Assembly: GCF_014280935.1 (NCBI RefSeq)
Contig: NZ_JACLZI010000037.1
Coordinates: forward strand, 62,001-126,000
Reading direction: 5' to 3'
DNA: 64,000 bases
Source: Aquibacillus kalidii
Lineage (GTDB): Bacteria > Bacillota > Bacilli > Bacillales > Amphibacillaceae
In this document: piece after piece, positions 26,742 through 37,192 of the stretch
Layout: each line of letters begins with the position of its first letter
Position numbering within the stretch: position 1 is the first letter of the stretch
Translations under genes and position numbers: made by a program
Notes under the pieces: generated by a model
The model's input: only the letters and a program-made list of their open reading frames with translations
Told to the model about the DNA's origin: nothing
The model's database searches: none

Positions 26742-27844
26742 GATTGACTCTCCTTTGTTACTGGAGATAAATATTCTTCTATTAAATTTTGTAATTCTTT
26801 CATATCATCTTTCTTCCCTATTGTTATTCTAACCCCATTCGGGTGACCAAGCGCTTCCCCGGATCGAACAATATATCCTTTGCTTAGTAAATATTCAAAC
26901 AATTCATCACCAGTAACCGGAAGTTTTACAAACACAAAATTGGTTTCAGAATCGTAATAACTCAAACCGATTTTATCAAAGAATGACACTAGATCTTGCT
27001 TGTTGGCACTATTCTTTTCCACGGTCTCTTGAATGAAGTCCTGGTCTTTTAAAGCAACTAATGCAGCTTTTTGAGCAATTGTAGTCGTGTTAAAAGGTCC
27101 ACGTGTGATATTTAGAAGCGAAGCAACCTTTTCATTGGTTACCCCGTAGCCAATACGAAGTCCCGCTAAGCCGTACGCTTTTGAAAAAGTACGCAGCACA
27201 ATAAGGTTTGAATACTCTTTTAAAGCTTTAATCGTGTCAGGTGCGTCTTTTGCTGTAACGTATTCAAAGTACGCTTCATCGACAACAACGAGAACGTCAT
27301 TCGGACAACGTCCCATGAAACGGTCTAGTTCTGATTTATTTATTAAATTACCTGTAGGATTGTTAGGAGTACATAACCAAACTACTTTTGTATCTTCATC
27401 AATCTCTTGGATCATTCCATCCAAATCATGATAGCCATCAATTAGGGAAACTTCCCGGGTTTCAGCACCTTGGATTAATGCATTATGTTTGTACTGGGGA
27501 AAAGTAGGTGTTGCCATCACAGTGTTCGTACCTGGTTCAAGATACGTACGACAAATAATATCCACAACCTCATCTGAGCCACAACCAAATACGAGTTGTT
27601 CGTCATCAACGTCTAGTTTAGTAGCAAGTTCTGAACGTAGCTCTGCGGTATACCCATCAGGATAGATCTCTAAATGATCAATAAATGTCGTAATGGCTTC
27701 CTTAACCTTCGGAGAATAACCGAATGGATTTTCATTGGATGCTAACTTTATTATCTTAGAAAGATTATATTCCTTTTTTACTTCTTCAATTTGTTTCCCT
27801 GGTTTGTAGGGAGACATTTGTTTAAAGATCTCTTTACCATTCAT
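26738..27844 (-). CDS. hisC: Histidinol-phosphate/aromatic aminotransferase
   Basis: Fold-type I PLP enzyme used in both histidine and Phe/Tyr synthesis in Bacillus. LASNENPFGYSP at the N-terminus, CTPNNPTGN, VVDEAYFEY and the PLP lysine in RTFSKAYGLAG. Start at ATG 27844 with GGAGAGG upstream gives 368 residues. In B. subtilis trpEDCFBA stands between aroH and hisC; here the gap is about 40 bases with no trp gene. Confidence 0.95.
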   Translation of the reverse strand: MNGKEIFKQMSPYKPGKQIEEVKKEYNLSKIIKLASNENPFGYSPKVKEAITTFIDHLEIYPDGYTAELRSELATKLDVDDEQLVFGCGSDEVVDIICRTYLEPGTNTVMATPTFPQYKHNALIQGAETREVSLIDGYHDLDGMIQEIDEDTKVVWLCTPNNPTGNLINKSELDRFMGRCPNDVLVVVDEAYFEYVTAKDAPDTIKALKEYSNLIVLRTFSKAYGLAGLRIGYGVTNEKVASLLNITRGPFNTTTIAQKAALVALKDQDFIQETVEKNSANKQDLVSFFDKIGLSYYDSETNFVFVKLPVTGDELFEYLLSKGYIVRSGEALGHPNGVRITIGKKDDMKELQNLIEEYLSPVTKESQS

Positions 27845-27886
27845 TCTGTTCCTCTCCAATCTATATATATCTATCAACCTTATCTT

Positions 27887-28255
27887 TTAACTTTTTTTAG
27901 ATAGGTCTGGTCTTAACTTTTTAGCCTCATAATGATATATATGCTTAATTTCTTTCTGAGTATTATCCGTATTAACAGTCATCATAACACGAATACATTT
28001 TTCTAGACTGCCCGGAACATCAATTTCTTTCATACACATTACAGGAACATAAGTCCAACCGTCAATTAGACGAAGAGCCTTAGCTGGAAAAGTAGCATTA
28101 ATATCAGCTGTAACAGAAATTAATACTGTAGCAATCTCTTCTGGCTGAATACGGTTTTCACTGACCATTTCCTCCAATAACACTTTCGTACGTTCGACCA
28201 TCATGCTTTCATCATTTATCTCAACAGTAGTTGCTCCTCTAATCCCTCTAATCAA
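27887..28255 (-). CDS. aroH: Chorismate mutase AroH type
   Basis: Monofunctional chorismate mutase of the AroH trimeric fold, 122 residues. The start IRGIRGATTVE (active-site Arg), the FPAKALR segment, and PVMCMKEIDV and CIRVMMTVNT are conserved. TTG start. Two bases after aroB. Confidence 0.96.
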   Translation of the reverse strand: MIRGIRGATTVEINDESMMVERTKVLLEEMVSENRIQPEEIATVLISVTADINATFPAKALRLIDGWTYVPVMCMKEIDVPGSLEKCIRVMMTVNTDNTQKEIKHIYHYEAKKLRPDLSKKS

Positions 28256-28257
28256 CT

Positions 28258-29331
28258 CTAACCCAACTCTCTAAAAAAAGTATTTAATAGATTTACTAAA
28301 TCTGTATCCGCTATTTCCTTAACGATTGGTTGCCCAAGTTGCTCTAGGAGTACCATCTGCACATGTTGATCTCGCGACTTTTTATCTTTTTTCATTCGGC
28401 TAACCAAGACATCATTATTCATTTCAGGAAGTCGTAACGGGTAGTTATTTTTTTCTAGAAAATCATATAATTCACCGAATGGTAGAGAAATATTAAAATG
28501 ATCTTCACTTACACGGATAGCAAATAACATTCCAATTGCTACGGCTTCCCCATGTGTGATTGTACCGTAGCCTAACTCTGCCTCAATTGCGTGTCCCAAG
28601 GTATGACCAAAATTAAGGAACATTCGTATATTGCTTTCTTTTTCATCTTTCTCAACAATAGCAGCTTTTACCTTAATCCCTTTAAGAAGTTGAGATGTTA
28701 CTATTTTATCATCTAATTTTGCTGTTAAGTCTGCAACTTTTACTTCATGGAATAACGACAAATCACTTATCATCCCATGCTTGATGACCTCCGCGTAGCC
28801 AGATCTTACTTCTTTATCCGGCAATGAATGGAGAGTATCAACATCATAAATAACTGCTTGGGGAGGATAAAAATTTCCAATTAAGTTCTTCCCCTCAGGA
28901 TGATTAATCGCTACTTTTCCACCAACACTACTGTCATGCGCTAATATTGTAGTCGGCATTTGAATATAGTCGATCCCTCTCATAAAGGTTGCCGCAACAA
29001 AACCAGCTAGATCCCCTATCATCCCACCACCTAATGCGATGATAAGAGAATGTCTATCTAAACCATATCCAATTGCCTTTGTCAAAAGGTCAAAGTACTG
29101 ACCGGCACTTTTAGATGATTCGCCAGCAGGTACAACGGCCGTATAAACCTTCTCGTTATCAGCAAAGGACTGAACAACATCTTTTAGATATAACTCTGAA
29201 ACAGAGGAATCAGTTATAATAAGAATCGATTTGTAAACCTTTTCTAAAAGTTCTTGGGTTTTAAAACGTAATTTAGTACCAACAAATACGTTGTATTTGT
29301 TGGTACTAGTTTTAATTGTCAAAGTATCCAT
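28258..29331 (-). CDS. aroB: 3-dehydroquinate synthase
   Basis: Second step of the shikimate pathway, NAD- and zinc-dependent. GGGMIGDLAGFVAATFMRG, HDSSVGGK, RSGYAEVIKHG and NFGHTLGHAIE (zinc ligands) are all visible. Its ATG shares one base with the aroC stop (TAATG), so translation is coupled. Confidence 0.97.
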   Translation of the reverse strand: MDTLTIKTSTNKYNVFVGTKLRFKTQELLEKVYKSILIITDSSVSELYLKDVVQSFADNEKVYTAVVPAGESSKSAGQYFDLLTKAIGYGLDRHSLIIALGGGMIGDLAGFVAATFMRGIDYIQMPTTILAHDSSVGGKVAINHPEGKNLIGNFYPPQAVIYDVDTLHSLPDKEVRSGYAEVIKHGMISDLSLFHEVKVADLTAKLDDKIVTSQLLKGIKVKAAIVEKDEKESNIRMFLNFGHTLGHAIEAELGYGTITHGEAVAIGMLFAIRVSEDHFNISLPFGELYDFLEKNNYPLRLPEMNNDVLVSRMKKDKKSRDQHVQMVLLEQLGQPIVKEIADTDLVNLLNTFFRELG

Positions 29332-30497
29332 TAGAAACGTTTGATCTCCTCTCTATACTGATCAACTGCCTCTTTTAATTTAGGGAACTGATCATGTGGG
29401 AACTGTTCCAATAATGCTTTCGCTACTTCAAAGGCTACAACATGTTCCATAACGACAGCGGCAGCTGGGACCGCGCAAGAGTCTGAGCGCTCAATACTAG
29501 CATTAAACGGTTCTTTTGTTTCAATATCTACACTTTGAAGTGGTTTATATAAAGTTGGGATTGGCTTCATTACACCTTTCACAACGATAGGCATGCCTGT
29601 TGTCATACCACCCTCAAAACCACCTAAACGATTCGTTTTTCTATAATAGCCTGTTTCCTTATCCCAAGCTATTTCATCATGAACCTCACTACCATTTTTT
29701 CGAGCAGCCTCAAAGCCAATACCAAATTCTACACCTTTAAAGGCATTAATACTTGATACAGCACCAGCAATTCGTCCATCTAGTTTTCGATCATAATGAA
29801 CATAGGAACCTACACCAGCTGGAATGCCCTCTATATATACTTCACAAACCCCGCCAATTGAATCTCCCTCTTTTTTTGCTATGTCAATGGCGTCCATCAT
29901 TTTTTGACTTGCCACAGGATCTAAGCTTCGAACTGGAGATTCTTCAGAGATACGAACACGGTCCTCCATGTTCATATCTGGGTACTCTTCTGAAATAATG
30001 CCAGCTATCTCTCTTACATAACCAACAATATTTATACCAAGGTGCGCTAATAACGTTTTCGCTACTGCACCAGCAGCAACCCTAGCCGCTGTTTCACGTG
30101 CAGAAGACCTTTCTAAAATATTACGCATATCTCGGTGACCATATTTTATAGCACCATTTAAGTCAGCGTGTCCAGGTCGAGGTCTTGTTACAACTCTTCT
30201 TATATCTTGATCCTCAGGAATTGGATCCTCTCCCATTACATCAACCCAATGTTTAAAATCATCGTTATGTACTACCATTGCAATTGGAGATCCTAGTGTA
30301 TATCCGTGCCTTACACCACCTGCAATATCAACTAAATCTTTTTCAATTTGCATTCTTTTGCCGCGACCGTGACCTTTCTGCCTTCTAAGTAACGACTCAT
30401 TTATATTTTCTTTTGTAAGAGGCATTAAAGATGGAATACCTTCTATTATAGTTGTTAGTTGTTTTCCGTGTGATTCGCCAGCAGTTAAGTAACGCAT
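29331..30497 (-). CDS. aroC: Chorismate synthase
   Basis: FMNH2-dependent conversion of EPSP to chorismate (aroF in B. subtilis). [10 protein letters not shown] start, [27 protein letters not shown] and [18 protein letters not shown] signatures at normal length (388). First gene of the aromatic operon; an extended -10 (TGATATAGT, about 30531-30539) lies upstream but no good -35 is seen. Confidence 0.97.
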   Translation of the reverse strand: MRYLTAGESHGKQLTTIIEGIPSLMPLTKENINESLLRRQKGHGRGKRMQIEKDLVDIAGGVRHGYTLGSPIAMVVHNDDFKHWVDVMGEDPIPEDQDIRRVVTRPRPGHADLNGAIKYGHRDMRNILERSSARETAARVAAGAVAKTLLAHLGINIVGYVREIAGIISEEYPDMNMEDRVRISEESPVRSLDPVASQKMMDAIDIAKKEGDSIGGVCEVYIEGIPAGVGSYVHYDRKLDGRIAGAVSSINAFKGVEFGIGFEAARKNGSEVHDEIAWDKETGYYRKTNRLGGFEGGMTTGMPIVVKGVMKPIPTLYKPLQSVDIETKEPFNASIERSDSCAVPAAAVVMEHVVAFEVAKALLEQFPHDQFPKLKEAVDQYREEIKRF

Positions 30498-30667
30498 TTG
30501 TTTACCCCCGTATAAATATAATTTTGTACTACTATATCATACCTTTTTTATCTTGTGTGCATGAATTATGCTAAAAAAGCTCATTTTTTGATTTTTTTGA
30601 AAAATGATGCAAATTAAATCTGGTTAGATTATCTTACTATAGTTCTTTACTTTAATAAAGGAAAAGA

Positions 30668-30703
30668 GTAAAAAAAGAAAGAAGATTCCAAGTTAGAATC
30701 TTC
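30668..30703 (-). terminator. cheR terminator
   Basis: GAAGATTC (30681-30688) pairs with GAATCTTC (30696-30703) on a 7-base loop and is followed on the minus strand by a T-rich run, 16 bases past the cheR stop. Confidence 0.85.
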
Positions 30704-30718
30704 TTCATTGTCTAATAT

Positions 30719-31492
30719 CTACATATTTTTTTGATAGAAAAACGTATCTAACACTTTAAAATTATATTGATCAGGACTAAATATTTGTTCCGTGCTTCCT
30801 ACAAAGAAGACCCCACCATCCACTAAGGAATTACTGAAATTTTGGTAGATGGTATGTTTCGCTTCTTCCGTAAAATAAATGAGAACATTACGACATACGA
30901 TAAGGTCAAATGAACCTGGATAGGAATCAGCTAACAGGTTGTGCTTTTTAAAAGTAACACATTTTTTAATCTTTTCATCCAAATGAAAGAATGTTCCATC
31001 CTTAGTAAAATATGTTTCTTTGATTTTAGTTGGCATTTCCTGAAGCGCTCGTTCATTATAAACAGCTTTCTTTGCACGTGCAATTACATTATCATCTATA
31101 TCAGTAGCTAAAATATCTATTTGGCTTAAATCTAAAAATTGACTTAACACTAGGGCTATTGTATAAGGTTCCTCGCCTGTAGAGCAAGCTGCACTCCATA
31201 TTTTTAATTTCTTCTTTTTCTCAAATAATTTCGGTAATACTTTTGATTCAAGTACTGACCATCTACTAGCATTTCTATAGAACTCTGAAACATTAATCGT
31301 CACTTTATCTAGGAATTCATCTAATAATTCTTTTTCTTGGGCAATGGCATTGTAATATGATTGAAAGTCATTAAACCCTCTTTTTTCACGTAAAGAAGTA
31401 AGTCTTCTTTTCATCTGAACCTCTTTATAAAGAGATAAATCTATTCCTGTTTTTTTGTTAATTTGTTTTGTAAATTCTTGATAGTCGCTCAT
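30719..31492 (-). CDS. cheR: Chemotaxis protein methyltransferase CheR
   Basis: SAM-dependent methyltransferase that methylates chemoreceptor glutamates. Helical N-terminal domain (about 1-70) followed by the SAM fold with IWSAACSTGEEPYTIAL, ILATDID and DLIVCRNVLIYF. 257 residues. Its presence suggests a motile organism. It lies between ndk and aroC as in B. subtilis but is closed by its own terminator. Confidence 0.95.
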   Translation of the reverse strand: MSDYQEFTKQINKKTGIDLSLYKEVQMKRRLTSLREKRGFNDFQSYYNAIAQEKELLDEFLDKVTINVSEFYRNASRWSVLESKVLPKLFEKKKKLKIWSAACSTGEEPYTIALVLSQFLDLSQIDILATDIDDNVIARAKKAVYNERALQEMPTKIKETYFTKDGTFFHLDEKIKKCVTFKKHNLLADSYPGSFDLIVCRNVLIYFTEEAKHTIYQNFSNSLVDGGVFFVGSTEQIFSPDQYNFKVLDTFFYQKNM

Positions 31493-31643
31493 GTCTCATG
31501 CTCCTTATGTTTCATTAATCTAATCCTAATCATTTTTGGCATAGATGTAAACATTTTTTTAAAAAAAGATAGAATTTCCAAAACTTCAAAATCACCCATA
31601 ATCAGTATTTGAAAGATCAAAAACACAACATAAATTTACAAAC

Positions 31644-31676
31644 AAAAAACCTCATCTATAGTAAAGACGAGGTTTT
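31644..31676 (-). terminator. ndk terminator
   Basis: AAAACCTC (31646-31653) pairs with GAGGTTTT (31669-31676) with flanking A/T runs, directly after the ndk stop codon. Confidence 0.85.
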
Positions 31677-31682
31677 CTTGAA

Positions 31683-32129
31683 CTAGTAAATCCATGTATC
31701 GTTATGTTTGTTGTACTCTTGGAGTTCATTTTCAGAAAAGAACAAAGCAATTTCTCTTTCAGCACTTTCTGGAGAGTCTGATCCATGAATAACATTCTTA
31801 TTCATTACCACGGCTAAGTCTCCTCTAATAGTACCAGGTAACGCTTCATTTGGCTTAGTTTTTCCCATCATTTGCCGTGCAGTAGAAATGATATCTTCTC
31901 CTTCCCACACCATTGCAAAAACAGGACCAGAGGTAATAAAATCAACTAGACTTTGAAAAAAAGGTTTTCCCTTATGTTCTGCATAATGCTGACTAGCGAG
32001 TTCTTCTGTGATAACCATGAGTTTACCACCAACTAATTTAAACCCTTTCTTTTCAAATCTAGCAACTATCTCCCCTATTAACCCTCGTTGTACAGCATCA
32101 GGTTTTACCATTAAAAATGTTTTCTCCAA
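31683..32129 (-). CDS. ndk: Nucleoside-diphosphate kinase
   Basis: Transfers the gamma phosphate between nucleotides. Starts [15 protein letters not shown], contains the active-site His in KNVIHGSDS, and the total of 148 residues is exactly the family size. This depends on a TTG start at 32129, preceded by AGAGGTG; the ATG at 32198 would add a 23-residue tail not found in the family. Confidence 0.96.
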   Translation of the reverse strand: MEKTFLMVKPDAVQRGLIGEIVARFEKKGFKLVGGKLMVITEELASQHYAEHKGKPFFQSLVDFITSGPVFAMVWEGEDIISTARQMMGKTKPNEALPGTIRGDLAVVMNKNVIHGSDSPESAEREIALFFSENELQEYNKHNDTWIY

Positions 32130-32225
32130 TATGTACACCTCTCCACTATGTATATTGCCTATGTAAGCGCTGATATCTAACATAATAAATAGTAACAAAC
32201 TATTCCTATATTGACAATTATTGTA

Positions 32226-33197
32226 TTAGGACTTTCTTTTACCAATATAAGTTGCGATATCCTTAAGTGTTTGTTTAGCTTTTATATCTGGAAGATGTTC
32301 TAACGATTCGTATGCTTTTAATAGGTATCTCTCACTAAGATCATATGATTTTTGAATAGCATCTGATGAAGTAATTCTACTAATAATAGGAGCAATTTCT
32401 TTTACATCTAAGCTATCTGGTGTTGAAAATAAAACTTTTATTTCCGATTTAAATGTTTGATCCTCCATTGCATACAGTACAGGCAGTGTTATATTTCCTT
32501 GAAACAAATCACTACCAGCAGGCTTCCCCAATTTAGCCTCAGTGGATGTGAAATCTAAAATATCATCTATGATTTGATAAGACATACCTATGTAATAGCC
32601 ATAATGATATAGAGCTTTTTCATATTCCACAGGTACATTAGCAGCAATAGCGCCTAGTTGACAACTAGAGGAAATTAGCAATGCCGTTTTTCTTTTGATC
32701 CGACGTAAATATGTTCTTAAATTTTGATCAAAATTGTATTTATCTTTAATTTGTTCAATCTCACCAATTGTTAATTCAACCATCGTTTTTGATAGCGTTT
32801 TGTGCGCCTTAATATCGTCCAATTCAGATAGATATTCTAAAGATCGAGCAAATATATAGTCTCCTGTATACATGGCAATACGATTATCCCATTTTGCTTT
32901 CACTGTAGGCTTGCCTCTTCTCAATTCAGAGTCATCTATTACATCATCGTGGACGAGTGATGCCATGTGAATTAACTCTAATGAAACAGCCACTCTTTTC
33001 ATTTTTTCAAAGTTATATTCACCAAACATCCCGGATAGCAAAACAAAAACAGGACGGAGTCTTTTTCCGCCTGCACGCAATAATTGTATAGATGCTTCTC
33101 GCAAGACTGGATGCTTTGCTCTGATTGTCTGCTCCAATGCCTTTTCAATCTGATTTAGATCTTGCTTTATATACGAATAGGTCATTGCTAATTTCAT
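32226..33197 (-). CDS. hepT: Heptaprenyl diphosphate synthase component II
   Basis: Catalytic trans-prenyltransferase subunit making the menaquinone side chain. First Asp-rich motif HDDVIDDSELRRGKP and second QIIDDILDFT are present. ATG at 33197 has AAAGGTGA five bases upstream. With hepS and menG it forms the menaquinone cluster. Confidence 0.95.
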   Translation of the reverse strand: MKLAMTYSYIKQDLNQIEKALEQTIRAKHPVLREASIQLLRAGGKRLRPVFVLLSGMFGEYNFEKMKRVAVSLELIHMASLVHDDVIDDSELRRGKPTVKAKWDNRIAMYTGDYIFARSLEYLSELDDIKAHKTLSKTMVELTIGEIEQIKDKYNFDQNLRTYLRRIKRKTALLISSSCQLGAIAANVPVEYEKALYHYGYYIGMSYQIIDDILDFTSTEAKLGKPAGSDLFQGNITLPVLYAMEDQTFKSEIKVLFSTPDSLDVKEIAPIISRITSSDAIQKSYDLSERYLLKAYESLEHLPDIKAKQTLKDIATYIGKRKS

Positions 33198-33220
33198 GTA
33201 GTTCACCTTTATTTTTTTAT

Positions 33221-33931
33221 TTAATGTTTCTTCTCTCCCATATGCATTGCTGCAACTCCACCAGTATAACTTTTGACTTTAACGTTAGTAAGTCCTACCT
33301 TTTCAAACATTTCTTTTAAGCGTTCCTTGCCAGGGAAATCTTTTGCAGATTCGTGTAACCATGCATATTCCTTATAACTCTTAGCTAATAACCGTCCAAA
33401 TAGTGGCATGATATAACGGAAATAAAAATAATAAAGCTGTCTGAAGCCCGGAGTAGTCGGTTGAGATGTTTCTAAACATACTACTTTTCCACCAGGTTTA
33501 ACAACCCGCTTCATTTCCTTCAACACTTGTTGGTAATCAGGGACATTTCGCAAGCCAAATCCGATTGTAACGAAATCAAAGGAATTGTCTTCAAAAGGCA
33601 GCTCCATAGCATTTCCGTGGATAAATTCTAACTGACCAAGGTTAGTTTGATCTAATTTTTGCTGTGCAACAGATAGCATATTTTGACTAAAATCTAATCC
33701 AACCGTTTTACCTTTTGGCCCTACTGAATCGGCTAAGGAAAAAGACCAGTCGCCTGTCCCGCAGCAAACATCCAATGCAGACATACCTTCTTTTACATTC
33801 ATGTGCTTCATAACATCTTTTCGCCAGACTTTATGACGCTGAAATGAAATAACAGAATTCATGAAGTCATATCTTTGATAGATTTTTTCAAATACATTAT
33901 GTACGCGTTCTTCTTTTGATTGCTTGGTCAT
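33221..33931 (-). CDS. menG: Demethylmenaquinone methyltransferase
   Basis: Last step of menaquinone synthesis. Starts [23 protein letters not shown] site [27 protein letters not shown] and the [12 protein letters not shown] tail of the UbiE/MenG family. ATG at 33931; 236 residues. Between hepS and hepT. Confidence 0.96.
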   Translation of the reverse strand: MTKQSKEERVHNVFEKIYQRYDFMNSVISFQRHKVWRKDVMKHMNVKEGMSALDVCCGTGDWSFSLADSVGPKGKTVGLDFSQNMLSVAQQKLDQTNLGQLEFIHGNAMELPFEDNSFDFVTIGFGLRNVPDYQQVLKEMKRVVKPGGKVVCLETSQPTTPGFRQLYYFYFRYIMPLFGRLLAKSYKEYAWLHESAKDFPGKERLKEMFEKVGLTNVKVKSYTGGVAAMHMGEKKH

Positions 33932-33936
33932 GTACC

Positions 33937-34728
33937 TCAACCTTCTTCCAATACCGTTATGTTTTCACCAAAGTTGTCATAAGCTGCTTTATTTACAAAT
34001 GCTGTAATAGATGAAAAGTCTGATGATATATGCTTAATCCTATCTTCAACTCGACTGAGATGTTTTTGAATAGTTTCTTCCAATACTGCTTGTACTCTAT
34101 CCCGTTGGATGTTAAAAGCAGGTCCATCTATGATTAATTTAAGGATATGGGATTGTTTACTTTTCACAAAATTACTTTTCTCTTTTATTAATTTTTGAAT
34201 TAATAGCCAGTCCTCAGCAAAATTTGTTATCGTCTCTTTCCCCATATGTTCAGCTACTCTCTTAACAAGCAATGATTCTAGTTGCTTTAAAGAATCCATA
34301 AAGGAAGAAATTGTTTCAAATTCCTTATAGTAAACGCTCATTTTCAATTCGTTAATTTCTTTAATTGCCGTAGCAAGTGTATGTATCATTGGTATGTCAT
34401 CAATTTTTGATAATAAATAATAGTACAGTCCGCTATAATAATCACCAGCTAATACTGTTAGTTGACGCTGCTTTGTTGATTGTTCTGTCCCTTTCGTATT
34501 ATGTACTAAATCATGTGTATCGAGGGCAATTTGAACAAGCATCGTTGTAATAATATAGCTTTTCTTTTTTATGGCATCATAAGAGGTAGACTCCATAATC
34601 GTGTATAGGATAAATAATTTATCATTATCGACAACAGGCTTTTCTATAAATTTGCTTAGATATGAGTGAGTCAATTGATCCTCTAACTCTTGTTGTACTT
34701 CTTTAAATGTCAAGTTTGTTCCGTTCAT
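33937..34728 (-). CDS. hepS: Heptaprenyl diphosphate synthase component I
   Basis: Non-catalytic partner of hepT that sets product length. All-helical protein of 263 residues without Asp-rich motifs; a [12 protein letters not shown] segment and the [15 protein letters not shown] helix fit HEPPP_synt_1. Start 34728 has GGAGGG five bases upstream. In B. subtilis folE and mtrB separate hup from hepS; here they do not. Confidence 0.9.
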   Translation of the reverse strand: MNGTNLTFKEVQQELEDQLTHSYLSKFIEKPVVDNDKLFILYTIMESTSYDAIKKKSYIITTMLVQIALDTHDLVHNTKGTEQSTKQRQLTVLAGDYYSGLYYYLLSKIDDIPMIHTLATAIKEINELKMSVYYKEFETISSFMDSLKQLESLLVKRVAEHMGKETITNFAEDWLLIQKLIKEKSNFVKSKQSHILKLIIDGPAFNIQRDRVQAVLEETIQKHLSRVEDRIKHISSDFSSITAFVNKAAYDNFGENITVLEEG

Positions 34729-34863
34729 GTTGACCCTCCCAAGCCCATTCATTCGTTCTCATACTCTATAAAAAATAGTATAACATATGTTTATAGTTGA
34801 TGCCTTTAATATGTATTTTACTTCATTTTATTACTCAAATACGCTATAAAAAAAGTACAAAAT

Positions 34864-34889
34864 AAAAAGGGTGCCTAAGCACCCTTTTT
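34864..34889 (-). terminator. hup terminator
   Basis: AAAAAGGGTGC (34864-34874) and GCACCCTTTTT (34879-34889) with a 4-base loop, just past the hup stop. Confidence 0.92.
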
Positions 34890-34906
34890 GCCCATATGTA
34901 AAAATA

Positions 34907-35179
34907 TTATTTTACAGTATCTTTAAGGGCTTTACCTGGTTTGAAAGCTGGAACCTTACTAGCAGGGATTTCAATCTCATCACCTGTTTGAGGATTACGA
35001 CCTTTACGTGCAGCTCGCTCACGTACTTCGAAGTTTCCAAAACCAATTAATTGTACTTTATCTCCATCTTTAAGTGAATCCATGATAGATTCAAAAACTG
35101 CGTCTACAGCTTTTGTAGCATCCTTTTTAGAAAGTTCGCTTTTTTCTGCGACAGCATTAATTAGATCAGTCTTATTCAT
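34907..35179 (-). CDS. hup: DNA-binding protein HU
   Basis: Main nucleoid protein (hbs in B. subtilis). The 90-residue product starts [14 protein letters not shown], contains the beta-arm [18 protein letters not shown] and ends in the FKPGKALKD helix. ATG at 35179 with GGAGGAGGTG upstream; a longer frame from 35281 lies in the leader. Two sigma-A promoters follow upstream. Confidence 0.97.
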   Translation of the reverse strand: MNKTDLINAVAEKSELSKKDATKAVDAVFESIMDSLKDGDKVQLIGFGNFEVRERAARKGRNPQTGDEIEIPASKVPAFKPGKALKDTVK

Positions 35180-35300
35180 GACATTCACCTCCTCCCAAAA
35201 CGTATGTGGTGCTTTCGAACGAAAATGGCTATATTTCCATTTGTTCACCAATTTGCATTTTTTTATACCTATAGCCACCATTTACTTGATGACAAGGCTT

Positions 35301-35329
35301 ATAATAAACGAGTTTTCGCGGAAATTCAA
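35301..35329 (-). promoter_or_regulatory. hup promoter, near
   Basis: Minus-strand TTGAAT (35324-35329), 17-base spacer, TATTAT (35301-35306). It lies about 120 bases before the hup ATG. Confidence 0.75.
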
Positions 35330-35394
35330 CAATAATCAGCAATATTTATTAAAAAATATTATGTAACCGCTTGGAACTCTCGTTAATTAAATGA

Positions 35395-35423
35395 ATCGTA
35401 TCATACATACATGGCTTATGCAA
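35395..35423 (-). promoter_or_regulatory. hup promoter, far
   Basis: Minus-strand TTGCAT (35418-35423), 17-base spacer, TACGAT (35395-35400). Together with the nearer site it gives two start points in the 385-base gap between spoIVA and hup, as known for B. subtilis hbs. The rest of that gap shows no gene. Confidence 0.7.
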
Positions 35424-35536
35424 GTGCTTAATCGCTTGATATAATTGCGTTGAGATTGATTTAGGACTCTGATTTTTGTGTATATTACGACTTTTCAGTT
35501 AACTTTTTTTGGAAATTCTTCATTTTCTAAACACAG

Positions 35537-35566
35537 AAAAAAAACGGCCTGAGTAATCAAGCCGTT
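35537..35566 (-). terminator. spoIVA terminator
   Basis: AACGGC (35543-35548) pairs with GCCGTT (35561-35566); eight T on the minus strand follow. It overlaps the last bases of the spoIVA stop region. Confidence 0.85.
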
Positions 35567-37043
35567 AAAGAATTATGGCGATAAGACCGCCAGAGCCTTC
35601 GTTAATAATTCGCTCTAATGTTTCTTTTAATTTGTATCTAGCATTTTCAGGCATAAGAGAAAGTTTTGCCTGGATACCCTCTCTTACAATGGAACTTAAT
35701 GATCTGCCAAATATGTCAGACTGCCATATAGATAATGGATCTTCTTCAAAATCTTGCATCAAATATCTAACTAATTCTTCACTCTGTTTCTCTGTCCCTA
35801 TAATCGGTGCAAATTCTGATTCCACATCTACTTTAATCATATGAATAGATGGTGCGACCGCTTTTAATCTTACGCCAAATCTTGAACCTTGACGAATAAT
35901 TTCTGGTTCATCAAGTGCCATATCATGAAGAGATGGTGCCGCAACGCCATAGCCAGTTTGTTTAACCATTTGAAGGGCATCCGCAACCTGATCATATTCC
36001 CTTTTAGCATTGGCAAAATCTTGCATTAGCTCAAGTAAATGATCTTTACCTCTTATCTCTTCACCAACAATCTCTTTTAGCACTTGGTCATAAAGATAGT
36101 CTGGTGCATGAAGATCAATTTCAGCAACCCCTTCACCCATTTCCATTCCAGCTAGTTGGGCCTTGTCGATATAATCATATTCATCAAAATGCCCAACAAC
36201 ACGATCCACATCACGCAATCGCTTTATGTCTTTAACTGTTTCTTGAATCGCAACCTGATAACTTTGTCTTAACCAGTGATCCTCATTAAGTACCATGACC
36301 CAGCTTGGTAAGTTAACATTAACCTCTAGTACAGGGAACTCATACAACGCCTCTCTGAGTACATTATATACATCATGGTCTGTCATACTCTCCACACTCA
36401 TCGCTAGTACTGGTATATCATACTCTTCTACTAGTTGTTGCCTAAGTAATTCCGTGTCTTGGTGATAAGGTTGAACGGAATTGACAACCATAATAAATGG
36501 TTTCCCAACTTCTCGAAGTTCCTCCACTACCCTTGCCTCAGATTCTACATAATCTTCACGAGGAATATCACCTATCGTACCGTCGGTTGTAACTACAACA
36601 CCCATTGTAGAATGCTCTTGGATGACCTTCCTTGTTCCGATTTCAGCTGCTTCATGGAAAGGGATTGGCTCCTCATACCATGGTGTGTTAATCATTCTAG
36701 GTCCATTCTCATCTTCAAACCCCTGGGCACTGCTAACCGTGTATCCTACGCAATCTACAAGTCGAACATTTACATCTAATCCCTCATCCACTTTCACAGA
36801 AACTGCTTGGTTTGGTACGAATTTGGGTTCTGTTGTCATAATTGTTTTTCCTGCTGCACTCTGAGGTAACTCATCCTGCGCCCTTGCTCGATCACCCTCA
36901 TCGGCAATATTAGGTAATACAACCTGTTCCATAAATTTCTTAATAAATGTTGATTTACCTGTACGTACTGCTCCAACAACACCTAAATAAATATCCCCGT
37001 TAGTCCGCTTCGAGATATCTTTAAAAATATCAACTCTTTCCAA
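35565..37043 (-). CDS. spoIVA: Stage IV sporulation protein A
   Basis: Coat basement-layer ATPase that polymerises on the forespore. GVVGAVRTGKSTFIKK is the Walker A loop, VDCVGYTV a switch region, and the invariant C-terminus SGGLIAIIL is complete. The protein is extremely conserved. The TTG at 37043 with GGAGGGG just upstream gives 492 residues matching B. subtilis; an ATG frame from 37094 adds 17 unrelated residues. Confidence 0.98.
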   Translation of the reverse strand: MERVDIFKDISKRTNGDIYLGVVGAVRTGKSTFIKKFMEQVVLPNIADEGDRARAQDELPQSAAGKTIMTTEPKFVPNQAVSVKVDEGLDVNVRLVDCVGYTVSSAQGFEDENGPRMINTPWYEEPIPFHEAAEIGTRKVIQEHSTMGVVVTTDGTIGDIPREDYVESEARVVEELREVGKPFIMVVNSVQPYHQDTELLRQQLVEEYDIPVLAMSVESMTDHDVYNVLREALYEFPVLEVNVNLPSWVMVLNEDHWLRQSYQVAIQETVKDIKRLRDVDRVVGHFDEYDYIDKAQLAGMEMGEGVAEIDLHAPDYLYDQVLKEIVGEEIRGKDHLLELMQDFANAKREYDQVADALQMVKQTGYGVAAPSLHDMALDEPEIIRQGSRFGVRLKAVAPSIHMIKVDVESEFAPIIGTEKQSEELVRYLMQDFEEDPLSIWQSDIFGRSLSSIVREGIQAKLSLMPENARYKLKETLERIINEGSGGLIAIIL

Positions 37044-37098
37044 ATGATCCCCTCCCGATCTACTTCGCCATAAACTATTACGAATCTCTGACACTTAA

Positions 37099-37129
37099 AG
37101 TCTATGACGTTGTCCTACTAAATTATGAC
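37099..37129 (-). promoter_or_regulatory. Sigma-E promoter candidate for spoIVA
   Basis: Minus-strand GTCATAAT (37122-37129), 15 bases, then CATAGACT (37099-37106). This matches the mother-cell sigma-E pattern GTCATATT/CATACAAT well and lies about 55 bases before the spoIVA start. Confidence 0.65.
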
Positions 37130-37192
37130 TTGTTTATATAAAAATAAATAAATAATTACACAAACCCTAGGGTGAAGGATTAAAGGAACACT

